Shown piece after piece: positions 36,544 to 51,725 of a stretch of 64,000 nucleotides of DNA (positions are counted from its first letter, which is position 1; the number at the start of each line of letters is the position of its first letter). The stretch is from Sternotherus odoratus (Eukaryota; Chordata; Testudines; Kinosternidae). Both the position numbers and the translations under genes were made by a program. Below the pieces are notes generated by a model. The model was not told the origin of the DNA. It did no database searches and worked only from the letters and a program-made list of their open reading frames with translations. The stretch spans positions 30,233,626-30,297,625 of the forward strand of contig JAVMKO010000004.1 of assembly GCA_032164245.1 (NCBI GenBank), read 5' to 3'.

Positions 36544-39500
36544 ATATAACCCAACTGCTAACCCTGAAATTCACTTGGGCTATCATAGTAAAACCACGTT
36601 CTTTTCTTCTTGTATATTAACACTAGTAATAAGGATTCAGCAGGCCAAGTTATGCCTTGGTGATACCCATGCAACTGCATTATCTTCAGAGCATTTGACA
36701 TTTTATTCATTGTGTTAGCACAGAAGGAGGAATGGAATCCAATTCACGCTCTTTTATCTATGTTGGGAAAACAACAGCAAAACTTATTTTTTGTCACCGA
36801 ATGAACAGAGATGACAATCATATTCAGGAAATGTTTGCTGGGTAAGGAAGTGACATTTTCACATAGCCATTTTTCTGAGTGAATAGCACAGGAAAAGCTG
36901 TATGTGTGAAAACAAAATTTTGAACTCAACTCACTGACAAATACTGTACCAACCCAGAGAATGCAACACTGTCAGCAAGAACTCAGGCTGTCAAATTGTG
37001 GTGCTTTTCAAGATAACATTTAATAGCAACAGCAGGCAAACCATCAAAAAGAGCACTGCAGAAATCCTGTTGGCTTGTAACAGCCACGTGGATAAAAAGA
37101 GTCTTGGGATTAGTCACAGAAAATACATTACTTTGGCTGTTTTCCTGATGGACACAAGCCAAGCTTTTCTGTGGCAGGAACATTCATTAGCATAGAAAGC
37201 TTGGAATCCAAACTGACCCCAAATATTCCTAACAGAATCAACTACCAAAAGATTTGACCCACTTATACCTAAGCTAAGGAATCACACGCCTCACCACCAT
37301 GTTGTGCTGATCTACAACAATTCAATTTGGGCTAGAGTCAGGCATCGCCCTCCAAAACTACATTTCAACCGGAGAGTAAAATATCAGGATCTGACAGAAG
37401 GGATAAAAAAAATTCAAGCATAATTCCTCTTACAATGGACGCCTAATTCATGACACATGACAACTGTACCAGATGGCAACACAGACACAAAAAAAGAATT
37501 AGAGTCAAAACAGAATGTTAAGAGTTGCCATATGCAGTTTCAGTGGGGCAAATTACTGCCAAAGGATATAAAGTGAAGCCTCAAAGAGAGTCAAGACTCA
37601 AACAGGGCCGAAACAGTGACAAACGGTATTACACATGATCTTAATCATCACAGTAAAATCGCATGGTTTGTAGCATTACAGCATACATATATTTAATACT
37701 GATGGCTGAGGAGTCTTGGTCAAATCATTCTTCATTATATCAGAAAGACTAATTCTCTTTACTATTATCAGAAGTCTTTTACTTACAGTAACAAAACCAG
37801 GGCAAATCAAACCTGGAGATATAAATTAAAATAAAATAAAAATAGCTCAAGTAAAACCTTTTCTCTATGTACACCACACATAGTGGGACAGGTTAGTTTT
37901 CCACTACATATGAATTCTGGATTATTATAACACCATAATGAAAAGAGACTAAAGACGACAGAAAAAACACAAACACTAATGCATAATTGCATCAAGTAAG
38001 GAGTGAAGCAGAATTTTTTCAGGAATGAACAATGGCCCACACTGATTTCACACTACTTCTTTGCAGTACTGTTTGAGAAGGGGAAAAGAAATTGCAATTT
38101 CCATTCTTGTCCAAATACTTCATCCATTTCTGCTTCCTTCTCTCTTATTGATCAGAAATCAGTTTCCACATTTTTACTGCACCTAATAACACCTGTGTCC
38201 AGTTTAGCAGTTCATACAAAATTATTTTAAATAAAAGTTTGTTAGATATAGGGTAGCGTTGCACAGTACTAGGGAGATGGAGGAAGGAGAAAGCATTTCG
38301 AAAGCTAAAACACTGGGGTTATAGAACAGGGCTGAATCTCTAATTTGTAAGTTTTCTGTATACTTGTCTATTATGTAATTTCTCTCTCATTATAAACAAT
38401 AAGTATCTGATTCAGAACTGACGGCTCCTCATTCATGTCATGTAACTGGATTTAATCTATCATAAAGCTGGACTAGCCTTGTGCTGAATCAGTCCCTAAC
38501 ATCTGAGGATATGTCACCTATTGAATTAGTGCACTGGTTGATAGAAATTGAAGAGAAAGATAATCAAATAAACAACAACGGTAAATAAACTTATCTTTTT
38601 ACTCATTACAACAAAAAGCACCATAAGAATTGAAAAATATTATGCTGCAAATACCACCCACAGGATATTCAAATGCAGTTCTTGTCCCACAGCCTAAAAA
38701 ATACATTAGGGCTTCTTCCAACTTGACAGCCGAGCAAGTAAGTTGCGTGTCCACCATTCCCATTTTCCTTGGTCTAAAATGTGACCAAGGGGGTTGCTTG
38801 CATACAATCTTATTAGCCTCAATGATGGCTTTGAACTTCTTCTGAAAGAGTCTTTCCTAATCCACAGAAATCAAATAGTCCCCATTTCTAGGCTGTCATA
38901 TAGCACAGAACACACAACATGAAACTCTCCAAGGTTTACAACAGCAAGAACAATTCAGATCAGACTTGACAATAGCTTTTTCTTTTTTATAACTATTTAA
39001 TTTTCCCACCACCCCCCTCTTAAGAATAATGTATTAATAATTTTGGAAAAATCTGAAGAGAAATAATATTTAAAAATAAGAAAATGTTCCCCAAGATCAA
39101 GAAATTTCAGCATTTCTGTAAATTGTACAGCTTTGTCTAGTTTTCCAGTTTCTTATAACAGTACATGTCATCATAGTATTTTGGAGAGCCTGGATATCAT
39201 GAAAAAATGTATGATCAACATAAGGTTTGGTTTGCATCTTCAAATGAAAGAGGGAGTACTCCAGGCACACACATAAAATTTACTCTTAAACTCAAACCCA
39301 AATCCAGCGGCTGGTGGAACACGGCATCTTTTGGATGTTATTTTGTAGAGTCAGGACACCCTGGAGCATAACTATGAAGGATGGGGAAGGCTAGCATACA
39401 TAAATCTGAAATGCAGAGGATAACCTTAAGAATGGGCACCTGGTAATCTTAAAGAGGTGTTGCCATTTTCAGCAATATATTACTTTTCCAAATTCCTGCT

Positions 39501-39902
39501 CTGTTGATCTCTTCCATCTTCCACAACCAAAAGCAATCAAGTCAGAGGACCAAGACCGCCTGGCTGTTTTAAGAGTTAATTCACTTTAGGCAACCAGGAG
39601 TTTCTGATGCTCACCATATGTGTGATAAAAAGCTTTCCTTTTAAAACACTCTGAAAAGCCCCAACTAAACTGTGTAACAGAGTAGTCCATAAACTGAAAG
39701 CAAGAACAGCGCAACTAATTAAACTTGCTGCTAAAAGAAATTAAAGCATTCTTAGTTCAAGGGGCATTTACACATATAGGTTATTTTAGATATTAAAAAA
39801 GATGAAATGTATAGGCAATTAGATTTTACACTGAAGCCAAAAAAACTATTTTCCATTTGTATTTGGTACCATTGATATTTGCATCTTTACAACTGTTACA
39901 AA
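36544..39902. other. No recognised feature
   Basis: AT-rich intron sequence. No open frame shows a recognisable domain. Confidence 0.45.
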
Positions 39903-40170
39903 ACAGAGTGGATAAAAATCAATGATTTTTTTTTAAAGTAAAACAAAATTGGATTTTTTATTTAAATTGGATTTTTTTGATAAAATGCTTTTTGAGGAAA
40001 AAAACCTATCTAAAGATGGTTTAATTGAGATACATTATAGCCCAAAGATATCTCATCATGGAACAGAGATTATAAATTCTAATTCTATAATATGAGACAA
40101 TATATTCATGTAAAAACAGCTTTGTAAATTAGTTCCAATAGTTCATGAATTAGGGACCCAATTTTATGGG
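39903..40170. repeat. Possible interspersed repeat (AAATTGGATTTTTT-rich)
   Basis: GTGGATAAAAATCAATGATT followed by repeated ATTGGATTTTTT blocks and ATGCTTTTTGAGGAAAAAA resembles a sauropsid interspersed repeat I recall but cannot name. Termini were not found. Confidence 0.35.
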
Positions 40171-44105
<3,935 letters not shown>

Positions 44106-44700
44106 TACTTTGGTAGGGCTGCCAGCTTGGTAATATTTAAAAACTGGATTCTCCAGCAGGAGTGCCGGAACTTCCCCACCCCTGCCTCTTCCCTCGAAGA
44201 TGCCTCCTTTGCCACACCTATTCCTCACAGAGCCCTGCCCCACCTCTTCCTCGAGTCCGTGCCCTATGCACTCTTAAAGCCCTGTCTTCACTACCACTTT
44301 AATTCGATTTTAACGACGTTAGGTCAAAGTAAACGTGTACCTGTCTTCACATACATGCCCTTAACGTCGATGTAAAGGGCCCTCAAGATCGAATTTGGAA
44401 CTCCTGCCTGACGAGAGAAATAAGGCTAATCTCGACATTCTAAGCTCGACTGTGGGCTAGTGAAGACGGAATAGCCGACATTAATAGCCTCCAGAGGCTG
44501 TCCCACAATGCTCCATTCTGACCGCTCTGGACTGCCTCACTGCTCCACTGTGACCGCTCTGCACTGCACTCTGAACTCGCTGCTCTGGCCAGGTAGATAA
44601 GACCCGGGAACATTTGAATACCATTTCCTGTTTGGTCAGCGTGGCCAGCTCACCTGAACAGCTCAGTCGCCATTCAGAGCAATCAGCAGCACTAGCCACC

Positions 44701-45253
44701 ATGCAAAGCTCAGCATCACAAGACTCCATGCAGAGCTCATCTACCCTGGAGACCAGCCAGAGGAGAAGAGCTGCAGCATGGTCCACTCGTGAGGTGCTGG
44801 ATCTCATCGCTATCTGGGGAGAGGAATCCGTGATGTTGGAACTACGCAACAACAAACAGAATGCCAACACCTATGGAAGAGTCTCCAAGGCCATGCTAGA
44901 AAGGGGCCACAACAGAGACACCACACAGTGCCGCGTGAAAATTAAGGAGCTGAGGCAATTGTTCCAGAAAGCCAAAGAGGCAAACGGACGATCGGGGGGC
45001 GTGCCACGGACATGCAGGTTCTACAACGAACTAAATCAGATAATGGGGGGCGCCCCCACCACCATCGCGCCGGTCTGCGTGGACTCCGCAGATGGGATAA
45101 TCGTCAGGGAGGAGACTGATTCCGAGGAGGACGACCATGAGGAAGAGGAAAATCTCACGGAGCAGCAGGAGCCCAGCGGAGAACCCATGTTCCCAGAGAG
45201 CCAGGAGCTGTTTATCACCCTTGAGCCAGTACCCTCCCAAGCCTCCCAGGGGG
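44701..45253 (+). CDS. Harbinger Myb/SANT-like DNA-binding protein, exon 1
   Basis: Accessory protein of Harbinger transposons, thought to bind the transposon ends and carry the transposase into the nucleus. ATG 44701 was chosen over an upstream in-frame ATG (44614) because it sits in a perfect GCCACCATG context. Residues from about 27 (AAAWSTREVLDLIAIWGEES) to about 115 (CRFYNELNQIMGG) form a trihelix Myb/SANT-like domain with the spaced W/F residues and RVKIKELRQLFQKAKE helix. An acidic run (EETDSEEDDHEEEE) follows. The exon ends at a good donor, G|GTAAGTG (45253/45254), in phase 1. The matching acceptor is at 46340-46341. No stop lies within the exon. Confidence 0.8.
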
Positions 45254-45364
45254 GTAAGTGTTTCTTTTTTAAGGGATTACATGATGCGTGATTTTGTAAA
45301 GGAAGCATTTATTAATGAGTAACTTGCCCTAGGGTCTTAGCGTGCTTTCATTGCTGGTCAATTT

Positions 45365-45655
45365 CTACTCAAAGAGTTTGTCAATATACTCCGGGATTGA
45401 CCAGAAGTCCTCCGCGGACATTTCAAGGAAGCTATCCAGGAGGTAGCGATGAATCCAGCGCAGCAGATTTCTGGAGAGAGCCGCCTTATGTGGTCCCCCG
45501 TGATAGGACACCATCCCACGCCACGAAAGTAGTAAGTTGTCTGGTATCATTGAGCAGGCTAGCATTGCGGCGTATGGACCAGAACTTTGCATGGAGTCAA
45601 GGAGCATGCGCTCCCTATCTCTCCGAGAAATTCTCAGCAAAGTGATGTCATTCAT
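45365..45655 (-). CDS. Unrecognised 96-codon reading frame inside the Harbinger Myb intron
   Basis: ATG 45655-45653 to TAG 45367-45365. The product begins MNDITLLRISRRDRERMLLD and ends FWSIPEYIDKLFE. It is not repetitive or compositionally odd; it has a basic/acidic N-terminus and mixed hydrophobic helices (PYAAMLACSMIPDNLLLSW, LLRWIHRYLLDSFLEM). A polypyrimidine-type acceptor CTGTATCTCAAACAG ends 6 bases before the ATG, so it could be the last exon of a spliced minus-strand transcript, the same strand as the transposase. The open frame also extends upstream to 45940 through lower-complexity sequence with two copies of a CCGTAGCGGTAGCTAGCAGG repeat. I do not recognise a family. It could be a third Harbinger gene, a captured exon or chance. 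Confidence 0.45.
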   Translation of the reverse strand: MNDITLLRISRRDRERMLLDSMQSSGPYAAMLACSMIPDNLLLSWRGMVSYHGGPHKAALSRNLLRWIHRYLLDSFLEMSAEDFWSIPEYIDKLFE

Positions 45656-46341
45656 GGTTCCCTGTTTGAGATACAGACTGCAATTAGTAGGGAGATAAAG
45701 ATTCCCAGCTGCAAAGTACTCTTTTCTGCTGAGGACCGACCAACAGCACCCCCCCCTCCACGAACGCTGACCGCCCCTCCCCCCCCAGCCCGTAGCGGTA
45801 GCTAGCAGGGAACCAGAGCAGTCTGCAAACGATTGCTTCCGCTTCAGATCCAATGCGCACCCAACCCCCCCCCCCCCCAAGCCCGTAGCGGTAGCTAGCA
45901 GGGAATCTGAACAGTCCGCAAGCGGTCTGAAGAGCCCCAAAAAGACCTTAGCTAGCCCTTAGCGAGAGATTTTTTGGCCTTTGCTTTGCAGTTTGCGGGT
46001 CAGTGGGCGCCACGCGGTGGGGGGGAAGGGGGTGGGGCTACTCTACAATATGCAAGTGCCACTTCTAACTTACCATGGCCGGCTGCACGGTGATTTCAGA
46101 AGCCGTCTTGGGCTGAGGCACGCATATGTGTCTGAGATGCTCTGACTTTTCTGTGAGCTATTCAGTCACTTTTAGGTGTAGAACATGACCTTGTACAGAA
46201 ATCATATCAGGCCTCTGAATACTGAGGTTGCAAACGGCATAGTACTCCCATTGTGTACCGTCCGAGACTGCATCTGCCTCCTAACCTTGAATGTATCTGT
46301 CTCATAACTTTTAAACTTTGTTTTCCCACATTCGCCCACAG

Positions 46342-46819
46342 ATGAACAATTATCTCAGAATCCCCCGGCCTGCTCCTCCCGCTATGCATCGCAGATAAGA
46401 AAGCGTAAAAAGAAAACGCGAATGCGCGATGATATGTTCACTGAACTCCTGGAGAACTCGCACGCTGAGGCAGCCTGCCAGACGGAGTGGAGGGAAAGAA
46501 TGATACAGGCAAGGAATCAAGAGCCGCTGCAGAAAAGAGGGAGGAGCGCGAAGAAAGACGCATGGATGCTTTGCTCCGCATAATGGAGGACCAGAGCGAC
46601 ATGCTGCGATCTCTGGTGGAGCTGCAGCATGCCCAAAGACCACCTCTGCAGCCCCTGTGTAACCACCTCCCCCCCTCCCCAACTCCCATAGCTTCCCCAC
46701 CCAGACGCGGGGTGAGAACACGGGGGGGCAAGCTCCGTGGGCCGCTCCACTCGACCCCACAAGCCAGCAGAAGCAGCAGCAGCAGCAGAAGCAGGCTGAC
46801 GTTCTCAGAAAAGTTTTAA
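46342..46819 (+). pseudogene. Harbinger Myb-like protein, exon 2, one frameshift
   Basis: After the acceptor TTCGCCCACAG the phase-1 join gives D-EQLSQNPPACSSRYASQIRK, then RKKKTRMRDDMFTELLENSH and EWRERMIQARNQE, a basic then helical C-terminal part. Between about 46497 and 46530 the frame shifts. The second part continues as AAAEKREEREERRMDALLRI and SLVELQHAQRPP and ends at TAA 46817-46819 after a Ser/Arg-rich tail. One small indel is enough to explain the break, which is why the exon is called a pseudogene part. Confidence 0.72.
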
Positions 46820-47088
46820 AAGCTGCTGTTTCTTGCACACCCCTCCTCTCCCCCCTTCCCACCCTCCCCCCTCTGTCCGCTCCTCCCCCACTGCGATCCC
46901 TCCAGGATACCAGGACAGTGATCCCCTGTATTTGTATTTCCGATGCACCAATAAAGGAACCATGATTTTTCAAACAGTGTTTTTATTTCCTCTGCAAGCA
47001 TGGGGAGGGGGGAGGGAAAGCATGGGGAGGGGGGAGGGAAAGAGGGTTCAAGGGCAGCAGGCTTAGAGCACAGCAAGGGAGCAGATTC

Positions 47089-48414
47089 TCAAACGCCATC
47101 TTGGGCACTCATAAAACTGTCTTTCAAGGCATCCCTGAGGCGCAGGGCCTCACGGTGTGCTCTTCTACTTTCCCTGCTGTTTGGCTGCTCATAAGTAGCA
47201 GAAAGTAAATTTGCCTCTGCCTCCCAGCCCGCCATAAATGTTTCCCCCTTGCTCTCACAGATATTGTGGAGCACCGAGAAAGCAGCAATAACAATGGGGA
47301 TATTTCTCTCGCTGATATCTGAGCGGATCAATAAGGAACGCCATCTCCCCTTCAGACGGCCAAATGCACACTCTACAGCCATTCTGCACTTGCTCAGCCT
47401 GTAGTTGAACAGCTCCTGACCCCTGTCCAGGGCTCCTGTGTAGGGCTTCATAAGGCAGGGCATTAGGGGGTAGGCTGGGTCCCCAATGATCACGATCGGC
47501 ATTTCGACCCCCCCCCCCACGGAAATTTTCTGGTCGGGGAAGACAATCCCTTGCTGCAGCTGTCTAAAAATCCTAGAGTTCCTGAACACTCGAGCGTCAT
47601 GAAGCTTTCCCGGCCACCCCACGTACAGGTCGGTGAAACGTCCCTTGTGGTCAACCACTGCTTGCATGACCATTGAGTAATATCCCTTCCGGTTTCTGTA
47701 CTCGGCGGCCTCGTGGTCCGGTGCCAGGATAGGGATATGAGTCCCATCTATAGCCCCACCACAGTTAAGGAATCCCATGGCGGCAAAGCCATCTATTGTG
47801 GCTTGCAGGTTTCCGAGGTTTATAACCCGGTCTAGCAGCCGCTCAATGATTGCCCTGCTTACTTGCATCACAGCAAAGCCCACTGTAGACCTACCCACCC
47901 CAAACTGATTCGCCACTGACCGGTAGCTGTCTGGCATTGCAAGCTTCCAGAGGGCTATCGCCACTCGCTTCTAAACTGTAAGGGCCGCTCTCATTTTGGT
48001 ATTCCTGCGCCGGATGGCCGGGGAAAGCAAGTCACAAAGTTCCATGAACGTGCCCTTTCGCATGCGGAAGTTTCTGAGCCACTGGGAGTCATCCCAGACC
48101 CGCAGCACTATGCGGTCCCACCAGTCCATGCTTGTTTCCCTGGCCCAGAATCGGCGTTCGATGGCATGAACCTGCCCCATTGCCACCAAATTTGACAGAT
48201 TGTCAGTTGCCCTACTTCCAAAAACCGCAGTGTCCATGTCGTCCCCGCTGTGCACGTCCTGGTCCATCTCCTCCTCACTGTCGTCGGGTTCCAGAAAGCG
48301 CAGTTCTCCCCGGATCGCATTCCTCCTCTGCAGACGGTGCAGCATGAACTCTGCAACCGTGATCGAGGTCCTCACAACGGCCATTACTGCAGCTGTGGTG
48401 TCAGCGGGCTCCAT
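47089..48414 (-). pseudogene. Harbinger DDE transposase (HARBI1-like), one internal TAG
   Basis: A 441-codon frame from ATG 48414 to the stop at 47089, broken only by TAG at 47973-47971 (codon 148). The N-terminal part (147 residues) includes RRFWARETSMDWWDRIVL and WLRNFRMRKGTFMELCDLL. The C-terminal part carries a helix-turn-helix (VANQFGVGRSTVGF) and the DDE_Tnp_4 nuclease: D223 in GAIDGTHIPI, GWPGKLHDARVFRNS, D312 in GDPAYP, and E348 in VECAFGRLKGRW, numbered with the stop as codon 148. All three catalytic acids are intact, and the flanks of the TAG (RAALTV*KRVAIALWK) show that one base change explains the break. It is convergent to the Myb-like gene. Confidence 0.9.
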
Positions 48415-48841
48415 GCTTGCAATGCTATGGCGTTAGCACGGCGCGGAGAAAGGGCGCAAATTATGGGATGCCTACCCACAGTGCACCGCTCGTAATGGGG
48501 GTGGGCGGCGCGGAAAAAGGGCGCGAAATTATGAAATGCCTACCCATAGTGCTACACTCGAAATGGTGCCTGCTGGGGGATCAGGGAACTGTGGGATAGG
48601 TACCCAGAGTGCAACGCTCATCATGTCGACGCTTGCAAAAGTTGTGCGGACAGACACTGTCGACTTGCTGTGCTTAGCTGTGCCTAGTGAAGACACACAA
48701 AATCGACTGTATACAGTCGCGTTCACACATCGAAATAAAGGAAATCGAACTACTGCTGTAGTGAAGACATACCCTTCTTCTCCAGTCAGTCGCTCACGGC
48801 TTTTCCTCTAATCCCCATCACCAGGCCACCCTATACTTTGC

Positions 48842-50211
48842 TCCAGTAAGTGTTTATTTGGTTTTTTGATTTTTTTTTGTGGTGCATTAGAAATAAAGTG
48901 ACACTAACAGACTCCTGATATCTTAAGAGTGTATTGCATAGAGTTCAGGAGTCCATTAACTGGACATTACTGTCTGCACAAACGACAGAGGACAGTAGAG
49001 GGACAGAACACCACAAGAAAAGGAATTCTTTACATTCAGCTATTTTAAAAAAATTCTCTCCCTTCCTTATTTCCAGGAACCCTTACTCAGTGCATACAGA
49101 TAGACAGACACAGAAAAGAGACATCAACATTGTTGGCTTCAGACACACACCCACTGAGCAGAAGTCCGCAAAAGGATTAGCCCCCAGAAGGCAAAGCTCA
49201 TTCTTGACCTCAGTGCAGAAGTTTTGTGATTCATAGGCATTCTATCCAATATTTTGTTGCTACAGTACTTTCTGGCCCTCAGAACTCCAAGTCCTATGAA
49301 TGTCGTGAGATTCCAATGCATTATCTAGGCCAAAGGTGGCAAGTGCCGTGGTTTTCAACCAACTACATAGATACAGCACAGGAAACACAACTATTGACCT
49401 TTGCCTCCAAAAACACATAAACCTTATGAATCTCTCATACTTATAAATACATTACTTTTTCTAATTATAATACTATTTTAATTAATTTTATTAAATTGGC
49501 TATCAACAGAGCAGATACATCATCACCTCACACAAGCACGTACCTGCCCATTTGCTTAGCTGTACCAGATGACATTCATCACACTCATCACCTCCAAAAC
49601 TGCATACCTCATCAATATTTTATCCAAAGAAAGACTCCTTCTCTTGATTCCAATATTTTGATATTTCTCAAAAAACCTCTATTGGCAAACTATTGGTATT
49701 TTGCATGTTTCAAAGCAATCCTTGGTTTTAACAGGAAGTTGGTAGCAGTACCACATCTGACTAAACCAAGTACTGGATGCTGTACTATTTGTTCAACTTA
49801 CTCATATGTACACACACTTTATACAAAAAAGTGTCTCAAATATTTCCAATTTTTAGGTCATCTGCACTATTCTATCAAGGCTTACTTGTATACCACCTGT
49901 CATAGTCTTCCTGCATTTTTCTTAAATGTCAAAACATTTTTAAAAATGAAACAATTTTCAGACTGCCACAGTACATTTCCTAATTATGGTGTTTACAGAA
50001 ATTCTTCCTTTTGTTTTAATATAGCAGTCAGTCACATGGTAATATTTCACTGCAGCCTTTTCCTGTGACACATTCCTATTTCTGTATATTTTACTGATAT
50101 TCCAACACATGGGATGTGCATATCCCTTTAGATTTCTTCCCACCAGAAGAAACCACTCTCAATACACATGTAAGATAGCTTCTGCCTTAGCTCTAGTTCT
50201 GCAACCTATGT
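48842..50211. other. No recognised feature
   Basis: Intron sequence. A 190-codon open frame (49496-50068) is Ser/Tyr/Phe-rich, lacks domains and probably reflects a chance absence of stops. Confidence 0.45.
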
Positions 50212-51725
50212 GGCCTGAAATAAGGGACCTCAAGAGGGCATCAAGTTCAGCCCCCTGTGTGAAGGCAGGACCACCTCTGACAGGAGTTTGTCCAACCTGT
50301 TATTCAAAACCTCCAATAATGGGGATTCCACAACCTCCCTTGAAAGTCTAGTCCAAAACTTAACTACCTTTATAGTTAGAAAGTTTTTACTAATTCCTAA
50401 TTTAAATCTGCCTTGCCACAGATTAATTCCATTACTTCTTGTCCTGCCTTCAGTGGACATGGAGAACAATTAAGCAGTGCCTCTTTGTAACAGCCCTTAA
50501 CATATTTCAAGATGATTTAGCGGGGACCTGACATTCTTTTCTCAAGACTAAACATGCCCAAGTTGTTTTTTTTTAACCTTTCCTAATATGTCAGGTTTCT
50601 AAATCTTTTATCATTTTTGTTGCTCTCCTCTGGACTCTTTCTGATTTGTCCACATTTTTCCTAAAGTGTGGTGACTAGAATTGGACACAGTACCAACGGT
50701 GGTCCCACCAGTGCCAAGTAGAGCAGGAGGGGGGGTGTCAACTGCAGATACGCAACTTCAGCTACATGAATCACGTAGCTGAAGTTTGCAAATCTGCAGC
50801 TGACTTACCGCTCGTCCTCATGGTGGCGGCGTTCGGCGGCACGCTCCCCCGTCGACTCCAGCTTGCGCCTCCCGGCAAACTGGAGTTCCGCAGTCGACGG
50901 GGGCGCCGCACGATCGATTTCTCACGTCTTCATAAGACGCGAGAAATCGATCGCCAGAAGATCGATTGCTACCCGCCAATTCGGCGGGTAGTGAAGACAT
51001 ACCCTTTATTGACTTTCATCTTGTTGATTTCAGACCAATTATCTCATTTTCAGTGTAATTTTGAATGCCAGTCCTGTCTTCCAAAGTGTTTGCAATCCCT
51101 GCCATCTTGATGTCATTTGCAAACTTCACAAGCAGACTCTTCATTCCATTATCCATGCCCTTAATGAAAATATTGAATAGTACCCAGGATTGATCCCCAT
51201 ATGACCCCACTAGATAATCTTTCCCATTTGACAGTGAACCATAACTACTCTTTAGTTGAGGTCTTATGCACCCACCTTATAGTAATTACATCTACATTAC
51301 ATGCCCTTTGTTTGCTTATGAGAATGCCATGTGGAGCTGTGTCAAATGTCTTACTAAAAATCAATATACATCACGTCTTCTGCTTCCCACCTCCCCCATT
51401 TATTAGGCTAGTTACCCCATCAAAAAAAGGAAATTACTTTGGTTTGACATGATTTGTTCATTACAAATCCATACTGGCTATTCTTTTAAAACGTTGTTAT
51501 CCTCTATAATCATTTGTTCCAGTATCTTTCCAGGTATCTAAGTTAGGTGGACTAGTCAGCAATTCCCTGAGTCCTCTTTATTCTCTTTTTAAATATAGCT
51601 ACTGTATTTCCCCTTTCCCGGTTCTCTGGAACCTCATCCATCTGCCATGTATTCTCAAAGATAACTGAGACTGCTTCAGCTAGTTCCTTAAATACGCTAG
51701 AATCAATTTAATCAGGCCCTGCCAA
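50212..51725 (-). mobile_element. CR1 LINE fragment, antisense, interrupted by a MITE
   Basis: Left part (50212-50731): antisense 3' end and C-terminus, minus-strand frame TRSNGINLWQGRFKLGISKN, plus CTCCTCTGGACTCTTTC typical of antisense CR1. Right part (51005-51725): RT region with AAAATATTGAATAGTACC, minus-strand QSWVLFNIFIKGMDNGMKSL and VKFANDIKMAGIANTLE (the ADD-motif area) and CCAGTATCTTTCCAGGTAT. The MITE lies between them. Dead copy. Confidence 0.82.
50732..51004. mobile_element. Harbinger-type MITE with nested hairpins, inside CR1
   Basis: The right end GTAGTGAAGACATACCC matches the right end of the autonomous Harbinger at 48759-48774. Internal hairpins: AACTTCAGCTAC facing GTAGCTGAAGTT, GTCGACTCCAG facing CTGGAGTTCCGCAGTCGAC, and GATCGATTTCTC facing GAGAAATCGATC. 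The left end is degenerate, so its start is approximate. Confidence 0.72.

Larger units (their letters stand above)
44277..48776. mobile_element. PIF/Harbinger DNA transposon, about 4.5 kb, nearly complete
   Basis: Terminal regions read TGTCTTCACTAC inward at both ends (left from about 44283, right inverted from about 48770), with degenerate outermost bases. Subterminal AATCGA and TCGATG motifs occur at both ends. Inside are the two genes expected of Harbinger, arranged convergently: a Myb/SANT-like protein (plus strand) and a DDE transposase (minus strand), both only lightly damaged. A clean 3-bp TSD cannot be called: TTA lies at the left and TTC or TCT at the right. Short MITEs elsewhere in the window (1883-2121, 50732-51004) share these end motifs. 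Confidence 0.85.
44114..48833. mobile_element. Outer hAT-like MITE split by the Harbinger insertion
   Basis: Ends TAGGGCTGCC and, inverted, TAGGGTGGCC, flanked by TACTTTGG (44106-44113) and TACTTTGC (48834-48841), 7 of 8 matching. Removing 44277-48776 leaves an element of about 220 bp. Confidence 0.6.

Noticed and set aside
44266..44280. A clean 3-bp Harbinger target duplication
   Set aside because: TTA at the left and TTC/TCT at the right do not match exactly and the outermost bases of the ends have diverged, so no duplication is claimed.
46350..46973. 207-codon minus-strand frame overlapping Myb exon 2
   Set aside because: It is the antisense shadow of the Myb-like C-terminal exon and the poly-C/G flank; composition is unlike a conserved protein.
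49496..50068. 190-codon plus-strand frame
   Set aside because: Composition is that of AT-rich non-coding DNA, with no domain, no plausible splice context and no sign of a retrocopy.
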